61,686 nucleotides of DNA from JBKHBT01 sp046542255 (GTDB lineage: Bacteria; UBP14; UBA6098; JBKHBT01). The notes under the pieces were generated by a model. The model did no database searches, was not told the origin of the DNA, and saw nothing but the letters and a program-made list of their open reading frames with translations. Position numbers and translations under genes: made by a program. Where the stretch lies: positions 1 to 61,686 of the forward strand of contig JBKHBT010000009.1 in the NCBI GenBank assembly GCA_046542255.1, written 5' to 3'. Of the stretch, positions 9,611 to 17,831 are shown piece by piece (the first letter of the stretch is position 1; every line of letters begins with the position of its first letter).

Positions 9611-9638
9611 ATATCATTGTACGAATCTTAACATTGCA

Positions 9639-9667
9639 ATATGCAAAATTTTTCTTATTTTGCATAT
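9639..9667 (+). terminator. Perfect AT-rich hairpin after hppA
   Basis: An 11-base perfect inverted repeat, ATATGCAAAAT and ATTTTGCATAT, with a 7-base loop, 29 bases after the hppA stop. It lacks a following T run, so it could be a weak terminator, an mRNA-stabilising hairpin or an operator for the pilin genes that follow. Confidence 0.45.
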
Positions 9668-9768
9668 CTAATGATAAAAAATGAGATTCAAATAGCCAGA
9701 AATACTGGAAATTGGCTTGGCATGATATTTGCTCTATCTATTAGTGTAAAACTATGCGAAGGAATAAA

Positions 9769-10257
9769 ATGAAAAGCAAGTTCGGATTTACATTGGTCGA
9801 GATTATGGTTGTTATTGTCTTGCTTGGTATTTTAGCGGGTATTGGACTGATGCGATATTCAAATATGACAAAACGCGCCAAAATCAGAGAGCCGGTAACT
9901 ATTCTTAAGAAGATGTGGGAAATGTCATATACATATTATGTCGCAAATGGTGAACCAATAACATCCGATGGGACACCTTTGTATTTTGGCATCGATTCTG
10001 GTGACCCAAGTTTAGACAAGAAAAACTCCAAAAAGCTTTTCAATATCGGTTTCGATGACCAAAGCATTGGAGTCACAAGATTTTACTATGTAAACACAGA
10101 CGGTGCGATTGTATTCGCTTTTCCAAAAACAAAAGATTCACCTTTTAATTTCTCTGAAGATGAAATCGATGGAGGCCTTTCTGGCATAGAACTTGGAATC
10201 GATAATGATGGAAGAATTTATATTTATGAAGACGGCAAAGTTCGGGAGTTTGAATGA
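9769..10257 (+). CDS. Type IV pilin-like / pseudopilin protein 1
   Basis: The 162-residue protein begins with a short basic leader and the class III signal FGFTLVEIMVVIVLLGILA. PilD-type prepilin peptidase would cut between Gly and Phe, leaving an N-methylated Phe with Glu at +5. The hydrophobic N-terminal helix is followed by a beta-rich globular head. I start at the ATG at 9769 because GAAGGA lies about six bases upstream; the frame also has an ATG at 9754. Length and form suit a minor pilin or a GspG/GspH-like pseudopilin. No other pilus or type II secretion genes are in the window, so which machine it serves is open. Its stop overlaps the start of a second pilin gene (ATGA). Confidence 0.85.
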   Translation: MKSKFGFTLVEIMVVIVLLGILAGIGLMRYSNMTKRAKIREPVTILKKMWEMSYTYYVANGEPITSDGTPLYFGIDSGDPSLDKKNSKKLFNIGFDDQSIGVTRFYYVNTDGAIVFAFPKTKDSPFNFSEDEIDGGLSGIELGIDNDGRIYIYEDGKVREFE

Positions 10258-10802
10258 AAATGTTAGCAAAAAATTCAGGATTTACACTAATCGAACTACT
10301 AATTGTAGTTCTTATTGTTGGTATTTTGGCACAACTTGCGATACCTGTTTATCGCGAATCTTCCGATAGGGCCAAATACAGTGAAGTAGAAATCCAAATG
10401 GCCACTATGAATAAAGCGCTACGCGCTTTCTATGCACAATACGGCGGATATCCACCAGATGTATTTCCAGGAGAGCCACCACCAGGATTGGTTCCCGAAT
10501 TTCTCGACAAATGGCCAACACCTGAAGACGATGTCTTTGGCTCAGAATACGATTATGAAGCCTGGCGAATGGGTGATGGTTATTGGATAGGGATATCCTA
10601 TTTCGGGAAAAATAAAATTCGTGATACAGGTGCTCACTCTAATTCCTGGTTTGTCCAAAATGGTGTTGACGGTGTGCCGATGAAGAAGAAAGATGATATG
10701 GTAATGCAAATTGCAGCCGAAGGGCAAGTAGTCGAAGAAGGCCTTAATTTTGACAGATATCGAAAAATTGGTACTGCTACTTACAGATACGAAGGTAACT
10801 AA
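10254..10802 (+). CDS. Type IV pilin-like / pseudopilin protein 2 (GspG-like)
   Basis: The 182-residue protein has a prepilin signal (NSGFTLIELLIVVLIVGILA, cleavage after Gly, Glu at +5) and a head containing a GspG-like stretch: ALRAFYAQYGGYPPD, then LDKWPTPEDD and GSEYDYEAW. The pattern 'short helix, YPP, plastic loop, W' is typical of major pseudopilins. Its start overlaps the preceding pilin gene by four bases (ATGA), so both are made together and may assemble in the same filament. The head ends in a region rich in charged residues. A role in type II secretion or in a type IV pilus is equally possible. Confidence 0.85.
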   Translation: MKMLAKNSGFTLIELLIVVLIVGILAQLAIPVYRESSDRAKYSEVEIQMATMNKALRAFYAQYGGYPPDVFPGEPPPGLVPEFLDKWPTPEDDVFGSEYDYEAWRMGDGYWIGISYFGKNKIRDTGAHSNSWFVQNGVDGVPMKKKDDMVMQIAAEGQVVEEGLNFDRYRKIGTATYRYEGN

Positions 10803-10910
10803 GAGTAAATCTGTTAAATTATTCTGCCCTGTCACCTTCTTTTGTTTTCGCTAATTATTCAAAATTTTCTATAAAATTTCATTGCTTTCATAAGAGCTTA
10901 GTATTTTCTT

Positions 10911-12017
10911 ATGTCTCGGATTATGAATAGATATGAGAAATATATGTCCAAAGCATTGAAACTGGCTCAAAAAGGCCTGGGCCGAACATCTCCAAATCCG
11001 GCTGTCGGTGCTGTCATTGTCAAAGACGATAGAATAATCGGCGAAGGATACCACAGCAAAGCTGGCAAACCACATGCCGAGATTGTTGCTATCAATAATG
11101 CAAAGGATGCAGGTTACTCCCTGAAAGGTGCCGAGATATTTATAACCCTGGAACCTTGCTGCCACTATGGAAAAACACCACCTTGCACACAAGCCATAAT
11201 CGAAAATAATTTCAAAAGAGTCGTTTATGCAATAGACGACCCAAATCCTTTGGTCGGCGGCAAATCCATGGAAATTCTCGAAAAAGCTGGTATTGAAGTT
11301 GTCAATAATGTGCTTGCCGATGAAGCCAGATGGCTACTTTCGCATTTTAGAACCTGCATGGAACATTGTAGAGCTTTTATTGCAGTGAAATATGCATCTT
11401 CATTGGATGGCAGAATCGCAACGAAAACAGGAGATTCGAAATGGATATCTTCGAGCAAATCGCGAGACTTTGTTCATTCTCTCCGCAACAGATACGATGC
11501 CATCGCTATCGGCGCAAATACATTACGAAATGATAATCCAAGACTCACTGTGCGAAGAGCCGAAGGAAGGAATCCTGTTCGCATAGTCATAGTAGGTAAG
11601 AGAAAAATACAATCGGACTATACCCTATTCAACGATAAAAAGGCACGTACAATCGTGGCAACATTTCACAAGAATCCCTTTCGGGATAGTAACGTGCCAG
11701 AAGATATCGAGTTATGGCATTTATCGGAAAAACTAAATGGCGTATCCATATTAGAACTTGCCCAAAAAGCATATCAGAATAAACTAAGTTCGATTTTAAT
11801 CGAAGGCGGAGGCGATATTATAACTTCTGCCCTTGACGAAAGAGTAGTTGATAGGCTATATTTAGTGTTTGCGCCAAAGATAATTGGCGCTGGTATCGAG
11901 GCAATTGGAGATATTGGAATTAGAGATATCAAAAGCTCGATCGACATAAAGATAAGAGAACAAAAACAATCCGGTGGCGATATAATAATAATCGGCACAC
12001 CGGTCTATGAAAGTTAG
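10911..12017 (+). CDS. ribD: Bifunctional riboflavin biosynthesis deaminase/reductase RibD
   Basis: Catalyses the second and third steps from GTP to riboflavin. The N-terminal deaminase (about residues 10-150) has TSPNPAVGAVIV, the zinc motif HAE (GKPHAEIVAI) and PCCHYGKTPPC. The C-terminal NADPH-dependent reductase (about 155-365) has KYASSLDGRIAT, DAIAIGANTLRNDNPRLTVR and IEGGGDI, in canonical order and normal total length (368). An ATG at 10923 (MNRYEKYMSKAL) is an equally likely start because family members usually begin there; neither has a good ribosome-binding site. The other riboflavin genes are absent from the window except ribF, about 47 kb away. It leads a run of tightly packed genes. 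Confidence 0.94.
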   Translation: MSRIMNRYEKYMSKALKLAQKGLGRTSPNPAVGAVIVKDDRIIGEGYHSKAGKPHAEIVAINNAKDAGYSLKGAEIFITLEPCCHYGKTPPCTQAIIENNFKRVVYAIDDPNPLVGGKSMEILEKAGIEVVNNVLADEARWLLSHFRTCMEHCRAFIAVKYASSLDGRIATKTGDSKWISSSKSRDFVHSLRNRYDAIAIGANTLRNDNPRLTVRRAEGRNPVRIVIVGKRKIQSDYTLFNDKKARTIVATFHKNPFRDSNVPEDIELWHLSEKLNGVSILELAQKAYQNKLSSILIEGGGDIITSALDERVVDRLYLVFAPKIIGAGIEAIGDIGIRDIKSSIDIKIREQKQSGGDIIIIGTPVYES

Positions 12018-12020
12018 AAA

Positions 12021-12806
12021 ATGAAAACCAGCGATAAGAAACATTGGGAAGATTTTTGGAAAACTAAAGACCTTAAGGATATTTATCCAGTTGGCGATAG
12101 AGTGATCAAGGCAATTGAAAAACATGTGGATCCAAAAGGCCTTCGAATTCTCGAAGTCGGTGCAGGAACTGGCCGTGATAGCTATGAACTTGCCAAAAAA
12201 GGTGCGGAAGTATATGTATTAGACTATGCAGAAAGCGCACTTATGCTATACAAAAAGCAAAACATGGAAAAAGACCAGAAGGCGATTGCAGTCTGTGGGG
12301 ATGCATTTGGCTTGCCTTTTGCTGACAATTCATTTGATATAGTCTTTCATCAGGGTTTATTGGAACATTTCAGAGAACCTCTTGGAATAATCAAAGAAAA
12401 TCAACGGGTATTAAAACCGAAGGGTTTTGTTATTATCGATGTTCCCCAAAGATGGCATATCTATACTGTGATTAAACATATCTTAATTGCTTTTAATTCA
12501 TGGTTTGCCGGCTGGGAGACTGAATTTTCTATAACACAAGTTGAAAAAATACTCAAGCAACATGACCTTGAACCATTCGATTTTTATGGCGAATGGATGT
12601 ATCCATCATTAGCATACAGAACCCTGCGCGAGATTTTGTGGAAAATCAAAATAAAACTTCCGCTATATCCATTTAAAATTCCTGGTTTATACCAGATTCG
12701 AAGATTTTTCCACTATAATCTGCCTAAAAATCGATTTTTTGCAAATACCTGCCTCTCTATTGGCGTTTTGGGAAGAAAAAACGAGAAAAAGGTTGAAAAG
12801 CATTAA
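12021..12806 (+). CDS. Class I SAM-dependent methyltransferase
   Basis: The 261-residue protein has a Rossmann-type methyltransferase core. Motif I EVGAGTGRD binds S-adenosylmethionine (near residues 42-50), followed by an acidic motif at VLDYAESAL, then GDAFGLPFADNSFDIVFHQG and LLEHF, and RVLKPKGFVIIDVP for the later strands, all in the order of the Methyltransf_11 family. The C-terminal 80 residues, basic and aromatic, probably form the substrate lid. The gene starts three bases after ribD ends, so it is likely co-transcribed. The substrate cannot be inferred; placement next to LPS export genes is only suggestive of a small-molecule or envelope target. Confidence 0.85.
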   Translation: MKTSDKKHWEDFWKTKDLKDIYPVGDRVIKAIEKHVDPKGLRILEVGAGTGRDSYELAKKGAEVYVLDYAESALMLYKKQNMEKDQKAIAVCGDAFGLPFADNSFDIVFHQGLLEHFREPLGIIKENQRVLKPKGFVIIDVPQRWHIYTVIKHILIAFNSWFAGWETEFSITQVEKILKQHDLEPFDFYGEWMYPSLAYRTLREILWKIKIKLPLYPFKIPGLYQIRRFFHYNLPKNRFFANTCLSIGVLGRKNEKKVEKH

Positions 12807-12821
12807 AAATCAATATATAAT
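12793..12821 (+). promoter_or_regulatory. Consensus sigma-70 promoter abutting lptC
   Basis: TTGAAA (12793-12798), a 17-base spacer, and a perfect TATAAT (12816-12821). The lptC GTG begins seven bases after the -10 box, where transcription would be expected to start, so the lptC mRNA from this promoter should be leaderless. Confidence 0.65.
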
Positions 12822-12828
12822 CTAAATA

Positions 12829-13356
12829 GTGGCAAGAAAAATACAAATACTCATGGTTTTTTTGCTGGTTCTCGGTTTTGCATGCAAAGGTGAGAAGAAG
12901 GCAACAGAAGAAATATCAACAAAAGACCTACCCGATCAACAGTTAGATTCATCGACTATATTTTTTACTATTAAGGGTGAACGTAATGCCGTCCTCTGGG
13001 CTGAACACATCTTCAAATACAATAACCGGAAAAAAATGATAGCAAAAAATATCAATGTCGATTTCGATGGAGAGCCTCCCGAAGGAGACGGAGTACTCGT
13101 TGCGGATTCTGGAACAGTTAGTGATGGCCAAAAAATAATCGAGGTCTTCGGTAATGTGCGCCTTAAAACCGAAAGAGGCACAAAACTCATAACAGAATCA
13201 CTGAAATGGGATACTCAAACCGATAAGGTTACATCTGATGATCATGTAAAAATCGAAAGAGGCAAAGAAAAAATCGAAGGCAAGGGACTTGAAACGGATG
13301 TTGGTTTCAATAAGGTAATAATTAAAGAACAAATTTCAGGACAACTCTCAGGATAA
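12829..13356 (+). CDS. lptC: LPS export lipoprotein LptC
   Basis: Periplasmic, membrane-anchored component that takes lipopolysaccharide from the LptBFG transporter. The 175-residue product has a signal peptide ending in a lipobox-like LGFAC (Cys about 19), then an OstA/LptA-type beta-strand region with repeating short strands (VLVADSGTVSDG, IIEVFGNVRLKTERG, LITESLKWDT, VTSDDHVKIERG). The family is weakly conserved in sequence, but adjacency to lptB strengthens the call. I use the GTG at 12829 because a consensus promoter lies immediately upstream; an ATG at 12853 would shorten the signal peptide. A lipid-modified Cys rather than a transmembrane anchor is unlike E. coli LptC but seen elsewhere. 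Confidence 0.82.
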   Translation: MARKIQILMVFLLVLGFACKGEKKATEEISTKDLPDQQLDSSTIFFTIKGERNAVLWAEHIFKYNNRKKMIAKNINVDFDGEPPEGDGVLVADSGTVSDGQKIIEVFGNVRLKTERGTKLITESLKWDTQTDKVTSDDHVKIERGKEKIEGKGLETDVGFNKVIIKEQISGQLSG

Positions 13357-13360
13357 AAAA

Positions 13361-14164
13361 ATGGAAGATATCAAGGATAAAGCTCAAAAGAATACAAATA
13401 TTGCACAAATTGCAGAACATATCAAAAAAGAAAAGACCCGGACTACGCTCGAGACCGATGGCCTTGTCAAAATATATAGGAAAAAGCGTGCTGTCAATGG
13501 TATCTCTATATCTGTCCAGCAGGGCGAGATAGTTGGCCTGCTCGGCCCAAATGGTGCTGGTAAAACTACAACTTTTTTTATGATCGTTGGCCTTATCAAG
13601 CCTAATGACGGAAAAGTTATATTTTCTGGAAATGATATCACGAAAATGCCGATGTATAAAAGAGCAAAACTGGGAATCGGCTATCTTCCGCAGGAAGCTT
13701 CTGTTTTCCGCAAGCTGACTGTCCAGGAGAATATTATGGCAATACTCGAAACATTGCCAATTAATAAAAAAGAAAGAAAAAAGAGGCTGGAAAAATTGCT
13801 GGACTCTCTTAATATTTCACATCTCGCAGATCAAAAGGCATATACACTTTCCGGCGGGGAAAGACGGCGTGTCGAAATCACCAGGGCACTGGTTACAGAA
13901 CCAAAATTCCTGCTTCTTGATGAGCCATTCGCTGGTATCGATCCGATCGTTGTCTCGGACCTGCAAAAGATTATCGGCGATCTTAAAAAACTGGGCCTGG
14001 GAATATTAATAACCGATCATAACGTTTATGAAGTCCTTACAATCGTTGATAGAGCCTATATCGTTTACGAAGGAAATGTCTTGATATCAGGGAATTCTGA
14101 ATATCTATTAAATAATAAAAAAGCCAGAGAAATATATCTTGGCGAGGAATTCAGGTTAAGCTAA
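13361..14164 (+). CDS. lptB: LPS export ABC transporter ATPase LptB
   Basis: Cytoplasmic ATPase that powers extraction of LPS from the inner membrane. Walker A GPNGAGKTT is at residues 62-70, the Q-loop in GYLPQEASVF, the signature LSGGERRR, Walker B FLLLDEPFAGID, and the switch His in ITDHNV. The phrase RRRVEITRAL and the whole pattern match LptB rather than general ABC ATPases. At 267 residues it is longer than the usual ~240 because of a charged N-terminal extension of about 30 residues; AGGA before the ATG and the absence of an internal Met make this start likely. It sits between lptC and rpoN, the order also seen in proteobacteria, and overlaps rpoN by one base (TAATG). Confidence 0.95.
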   Translation: MEDIKDKAQKNTNIAQIAEHIKKEKTRTTLETDGLVKIYRKKRAVNGISISVQQGEIVGLLGPNGAGKTTTFFMIVGLIKPNDGKVIFSGNDITKMPMYKRAKLGIGYLPQEASVFRKLTVQENIMAILETLPINKKERKKRLEKLLDSLNISHLADQKAYTLSGGERRRVEITRALVTEPKFLLLDEPFAGIDPIVVSDLQKIIGDLKKLGLGILITDHNVYEVLTIVDRAYIVYEGNVLISGNSEYLLNNKKAREIYLGEEFRLS

Positions 14165-15579
14165 TGGAACTTCAATTACAACATAAGCTTGCGCTCAAGC
14201 AGATATTAACTCCTCAACTCGTTCAGACAATGGAGCTGATACAGCTTCCTATTCTGGAACTTTCTCAAAAACTCAAGCAGGAACTGAATGAAAATCCCAT
14301 GCTCGAGACCAAAGAAGACCGGCTTTCTGAAGAAATTGTAAATAATGATAATAACGAAATAGACCAGATGGATCTGGCTGAATACAAAAAGCTTTTCAAA
14401 GGCCTTCAGAGGTTGGATGCCAATATGCAAAACCGGCCCTATGATGAAGAAGACGAAGTATCACCATTTGACTTGGTCGCATATCAGACTTCTATATATG
14501 AAACACTCAATAAACAAATCTCTCTAATAAATGCTGAACCAAAGATTAGAGAGCTTGCAGAATTCATTGTAGGGAATCTTCAGAATGATGGAATGCTTAA
14601 AATATCTCTCGAAGAACTAATGGAATCTGCCAAAGAGCAGAACATTGTCGAAGAGCCACATCTCGAGGAAATGCAAGAAGCCTTAGATAAGGTGCAATCC
14701 TTAGAACCAGTCGGAGTGGGTTCGCGCAATATTAGAGAATGCTATCTAATTCAACTCGAAAATGCTACTAAATTCGATGCTCTGGCATATGAAATCGTTC
14801 GTGACCATTTCGATATGCTTGGAAGCAAAAATTTGCCCCAAATGCAGAAAATACTGCAAGAACCGATGGATAAAATCAAAGATTCATTACACACTATTTA
14901 CCATCTTAAAACTCATCCAGTTTCAGAATCGGATGATAAATTCAGCTCCAGCACAGTCGAACCGGATATCGTAGTTAGAAAAGTCGATGGAAAATGGCAG
15001 GTTATCTATAATAATTTTGATATACCAGCGCTGCGAATAAGCCGCTATTATATGACATTGCTAAAAAAGAATAAAAAGCTAAAATCCGACATCAAAGAAT
15101 TTCTCAAAAAGAAACTCGACAGCGCAAAATGGTGGATCGATGCCCTCATGCTCCGCCAGCAAAATATGGAAAATACCATGGAAACGATAATCGAGAGCCA
15201 GATTGACTTCTTTGAGAAAGGCCCCAATTTCATAAAACCTATGAAAATGGAAGATATTGCGAATAAAATTGGAGTTCATCCCGCCACAATATCCAGAATT
15301 GCCAAAGATAAATATGTGCAGACTCCACACGGAATTTTTCCAATGAAATATTTCTTTACAAGAGGCCTTTCGACCGATTCTGGCGAGGATATGTCCACAA
15401 GAGTTATTAAAGAGAAGCTTCGAGACTGTATCGAAAAAGAAAATAAGGCAAAGCCATTTTCAGACCAAAAAATAGCCGATATCTTGACCGCCGATGGAAT
15501 AAAAATCGCAAGACGCACCGTGGCCAAATATCGCGAACAACTTGGTTATCCATCAGCAAGAATGAGAAAATTAAAATGA
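14164..15579 (+). CDS. rpoN: RNA polymerase sigma-54 factor RpoN
   Basis: Sigma-54 directs polymerase to -24/-12 promoters that need ATP-driven activators. Region I is visible at the N-terminus (LKQILTPQLVQTMELIQLP, ELNENPMLE), the core-binding domain in the middle, a helix-turn-helix (MEDIANKIGVHPATISRI) around residue 360-380, and the RpoN box ARRTVAKYRE at 449-458. Length 471 is normal. It overlaps lptB by one base and lipA by four. An NtrC-type activator that would work with it is encoded at 48.6 kb. I looked for -24/-12 promoters in the intergenic regions and found no convincing one. Confidence 0.97.
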   Translation: MELQLQHKLALKQILTPQLVQTMELIQLPILELSQKLKQELNENPMLETKEDRLSEEIVNNDNNEIDQMDLAEYKKLFKGLQRLDANMQNRPYDEEDEVSPFDLVAYQTSIYETLNKQISLINAEPKIRELAEFIVGNLQNDGMLKISLEELMESAKEQNIVEEPHLEEMQEALDKVQSLEPVGVGSRNIRECYLIQLENATKFDALAYEIVRDHFDMLGSKNLPQMQKILQEPMDKIKDSLHTIYHLKTHPVSESDDKFSSSTVEPDIVVRKVDGKWQVIYNNFDIPALRISRYYMTLLKKNKKLKSDIKEFLKKKLDSAKWWIDALMLRQQNMENTMETIIESQIDFFEKGPNFIKPMKMEDIANKIGVHPATISRIAKDKYVQTPHGIFPMKYFFTRGLSTDSGEDMSTRVIKEKLRDCIEKENKAKPFSDQKIADILTADGIKIARRTVAKYREQLGYPSARMRKLK

Positions 15580-16448
15580 ACATAACAAAAAGAAAACCTT
15601 CATGGTTCAAACAAAACATTAAATCGACAGAAATTGGCAATAAGGTCCGTAGCTTGCTTGAAAAACACCATCTTAATACGGTTTGCGAAGAGGCCAAATG
15701 CCCTAATCGAAATAATTGTTATTCCAATGGCAATGCCACATTTCTAATTATGGGCGATATCTGCACAAGAAACTGCCGCTTTTGTGCAATCGAGTCCAGA
15801 AGTCCACGTAGATTAGACCACAAAGAACCAGAAAAAATAGCGAGCGTTGTAAAGGATTTGGAACTAAGCTATGTAGTCTTGACATCTGTTACCAGAGATG
15901 ACCTGAAAGATGGGGGCGCAAATCATTTTTTTAAGACAATTGAATCAATAAAAAACTCCAGCCCAAATTGCAAGATAGAAGTTTTAATTCCCGATATGCA
16001 GGGAAATACAGATAATTTAGGTAGAGTTATTGAAGCATCACCCGATGTTATAAATCATAATATTGAAACTATCGGCCGTCTTTACGAAGACATAAGGCCG
16101 CAAGCTTCATACAAGAGAAGCCTCGAATTATTAAAATATACAGCCCAAAAGACTAATATTCTCACAAAATCAGGCTTTATGCTCGGTTTAGGCGAGAAAG
16201 AAAAGGAAGTATATCAGCTTTTGGATGACCTAAAGCAAAATGACGTAAAAATGGTCACTATTGGCCAGTATCTCGCACCTTCGGAGATGCATTATCCCAT
16301 CAGGGCTTTTATCGATCCGGAGCGATTTGCTGAATATGAGAAATATGCATATTCTAAAGGATTTTTAGCTGTATTTTCTGGCCCGCTTGTTAGAAGCAGT
16401 TATCTAGCGGACCAGATGTACGAGAAGGCAATTATGAATAGCTCATAA
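15576..16448 (+). CDS. lipA: Lipoyl synthase
   Basis: Radical SAM enzyme that inserts two sulfurs into protein-bound octanoate to make lipoate. Both iron-sulfur cluster ligand sets are present: CEEAKCPNRNNC (Cys37, 42, 48) for the auxiliary cluster and CTRNCRFC (Cys63, 67, 70) for the radical SAM cluster. Downstream NHNIETIGRLYEDIRP and TKSGFMLGLGEK are typical. Length 290 is usual. It overlaps rpoN by four bases (ATGA). Its placement between rpoN and hpf is not the arrangement familiar from proteobacteria. No lipB or lipoylated-complex gene is in the window. Confidence 0.95.
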   Translation: MNITKRKPSWFKQNIKSTEIGNKVRSLLEKHHLNTVCEEAKCPNRNNCYSNGNATFLIMGDICTRNCRFCAIESRSPRRLDHKEPEKIASVVKDLELSYVVLTSVTRDDLKDGGANHFFKTIESIKNSSPNCKIEVLIPDMQGNTDNLGRVIEASPDVINHNIETIGRLYEDIRPQASYKRSLELLKYTAQKTNILTKSGFMLGLGEKEKEVYQLLDDLKQNDVKMVTIGQYLAPSEMHYPIRAFIDPERFAEYEKYAYSKGFLAVFSGPLVRSSYLADQMYEKAIMNSS

Positions 16449-16518
16449 GGAGCATTAAAGTCCTTATGATACTCGAGCATGACAATTCGAGAAAGAAACT
16501 AAAACGAAAGGAACTACC

Positions 16519-16863
16519 GTGGAGCTTAAAATTACTGCCAGGCATTTTGATCTCACCGATGCTATCAAAGAAGCCAGTAGAAACAGGATTATCCCAATGA
16601 AGAGATTCTTCGATAAGATTATCGATGCGGAATTGGTACTTATGTCCGAAAAGCATCGCCAGATTGCAGAATTAACCCTACACCTGCCGGGCGGAGCTAT
16701 CGCGGCAAAATCTGAGACAAAGGATCTTTACGAATCTATCGATAAAGTATCCGAAAAAGTTGAAAAACAATTGAAAAAGCGCAAAGAAAAAATGAAAGAC
16801 CACACAGGCCCCGATCATATGACACGAGAAAAAATACTCCATGAAGAGGAGGATGACTTTTGA
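16519..16863 (+). CDS. hpf: Ribosome hibernation-promoting factor (short form)
   Basis: The 114-residue protein of the RaiA/HPF family binds the 30S decoding centre in starved cells. The opening MELKITARHFDLTDAIKEA is characteristic, and the end is a charged tail. There is no C-terminal dimerisation domain, so this is the short form. The start is a GTG, supported by AAAGGA seven bases upstream. Its position downstream of rpoN and upstream of hprK matches the known lptB-rpoN-hpf gene order, here with lipA inserted. Its stop overlaps the hprK start (TTGA). Confidence 0.92.
   Translation: MELKITARHFDLTDAIKEASRNRIIPMKRFFDKIIDAELVLMSEKHRQIAELTLHLPGGAIAAKSETKDLYESIDKVSEKVEKQLKKRKEKMKDHTGPDHMTREKILHEEEDDF
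16847..16852 (+). promoter_or_regulatory. Ribosome-binding site that fixes the hprK TTG start
   Basis: A full AGGAGG lies inside the 3' end of hpf, seven bases before the TTG at 16860. It makes the rare TTG the best start for hprK and implies coupling to hpf translation. Confidence 0.7.
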
Positions 16864-17831
16864 TCGAGAAGCTCGATGTTCAAGGGCTTATTAGGAAATC
16901 TAAAAGGCTTCTCGGGCTTACTCCAATATCTGGTAAAAAGGGCTTAAACCGTGAGATAACAACTTTTGAGCTACAAAGGCCCGGCCTCGCTATTGGTGGT
17001 TATACAGAGCATTTTGCTGAAAAACGTATACAGATAATCGGCCAATATGAAATGCATTTTATCGAATCATTGCCAAAGCCAATGCTCAAGAAAAATTTCG
17101 AGGTGCTCTTTAGTTTTCCTATCCCTTGTCTTATTTTTGCCAAAAATTTAGTTCCGCCGGATGTAGTTATTGAGCTTGCAGATAAGCATAATATACCTAT
17201 TTTAAGTACAAGGCACTCTACATATCAACTTATGTCGGAACTTGGTGATTTTCTCGAATATCAATTTGCCCCAAATATTGTTTTGCATGGCGTAATGGTC
17301 GATGTTTACGGTGTCGGGCTTTTGATTCGCGGTAAGGCCGGTATCGGCAAAAGCGAATGTGCATTAGACCTTGTCGCTCGCGGACATCGGCTGGTGGCAG
17401 ATGATTATGTAGTAATAACAAAGAGAAATGACGATGTCTTAATCGCTAATGCCAAAGAGCATATGGGCCATTTCATGGAAATTCGAGGAATCGGCATCAT
17501 AGACATAGAAAAATTATTTGGCATTCACTCCGTCAGGATGCAGAAACGTGTCGAGCTTGAAGTCCGGCTTATGCCATGGGATGCTCTCGAAGATTATGAA
17601 AGGATTGGCGAAGAATACAATTATACGGAGATTCTGGGCATACAAATACCGCTTGTTACTTTGCCCATTTCCCCTGGAAAAGACATATCTACTTTGACCG
17701 AAGTCATTGCGATGAATTTTATGCTTCATGTTTATGGTGAGAATCCGGCTAAAACTTTTCTCGACCGCATCGAAGCGGGTATGAAAAGAAAACAATTACT
17801 CAAAGAATACCTCCAAAGCGACCCTGAATAA
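16860..17831 (+). CDS. hprK: HPr kinase/phosphorylase
   Basis: Phosphorylates and dephosphorylates a Ser of HPr in regulation of carbon use. The 323-residue protein has an N-terminal regulatory domain (residues 1-130), then the kinase domain with P-loop GKAGIGKS at about 158-165, RGHRLVADD, and the family signature MEIRGIGIIDIEKLFG. It starts at TTG, backed by an AGGAGG site seven bases upstream. It overlaps hpf by four bases and is followed directly by ligA without any gap. No HPr or other phosphotransferase gene is in the window; in many non-Firmicutes HprK works on an HPr paralogue without sugar transport. Confidence 0.95.
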   Translation: MIEKLDVQGLIRKSKRLLGLTPISGKKGLNREITTFELQRPGLAIGGYTEHFAEKRIQIIGQYEMHFIESLPKPMLKKNFEVLFSFPIPCLIFAKNLVPPDVVIELADKHNIPILSTRHSTYQLMSELGDFLEYQFAPNIVLHGVMVDVYGVGLLIRGKAGIGKSECALDLVARGHRLVADDYVVITKRNDDVLIANAKEHMGHFMEIRGIGIIDIEKLFGIHSVRMQKRVELEVRLMPWDALEDYERIGEEYNYTEILGIQIPLVTLPISPGKDISTLTEVIAMNFMLHVYGENPAKTFLDRIEAGMKRKQLLKEYLQSDPE

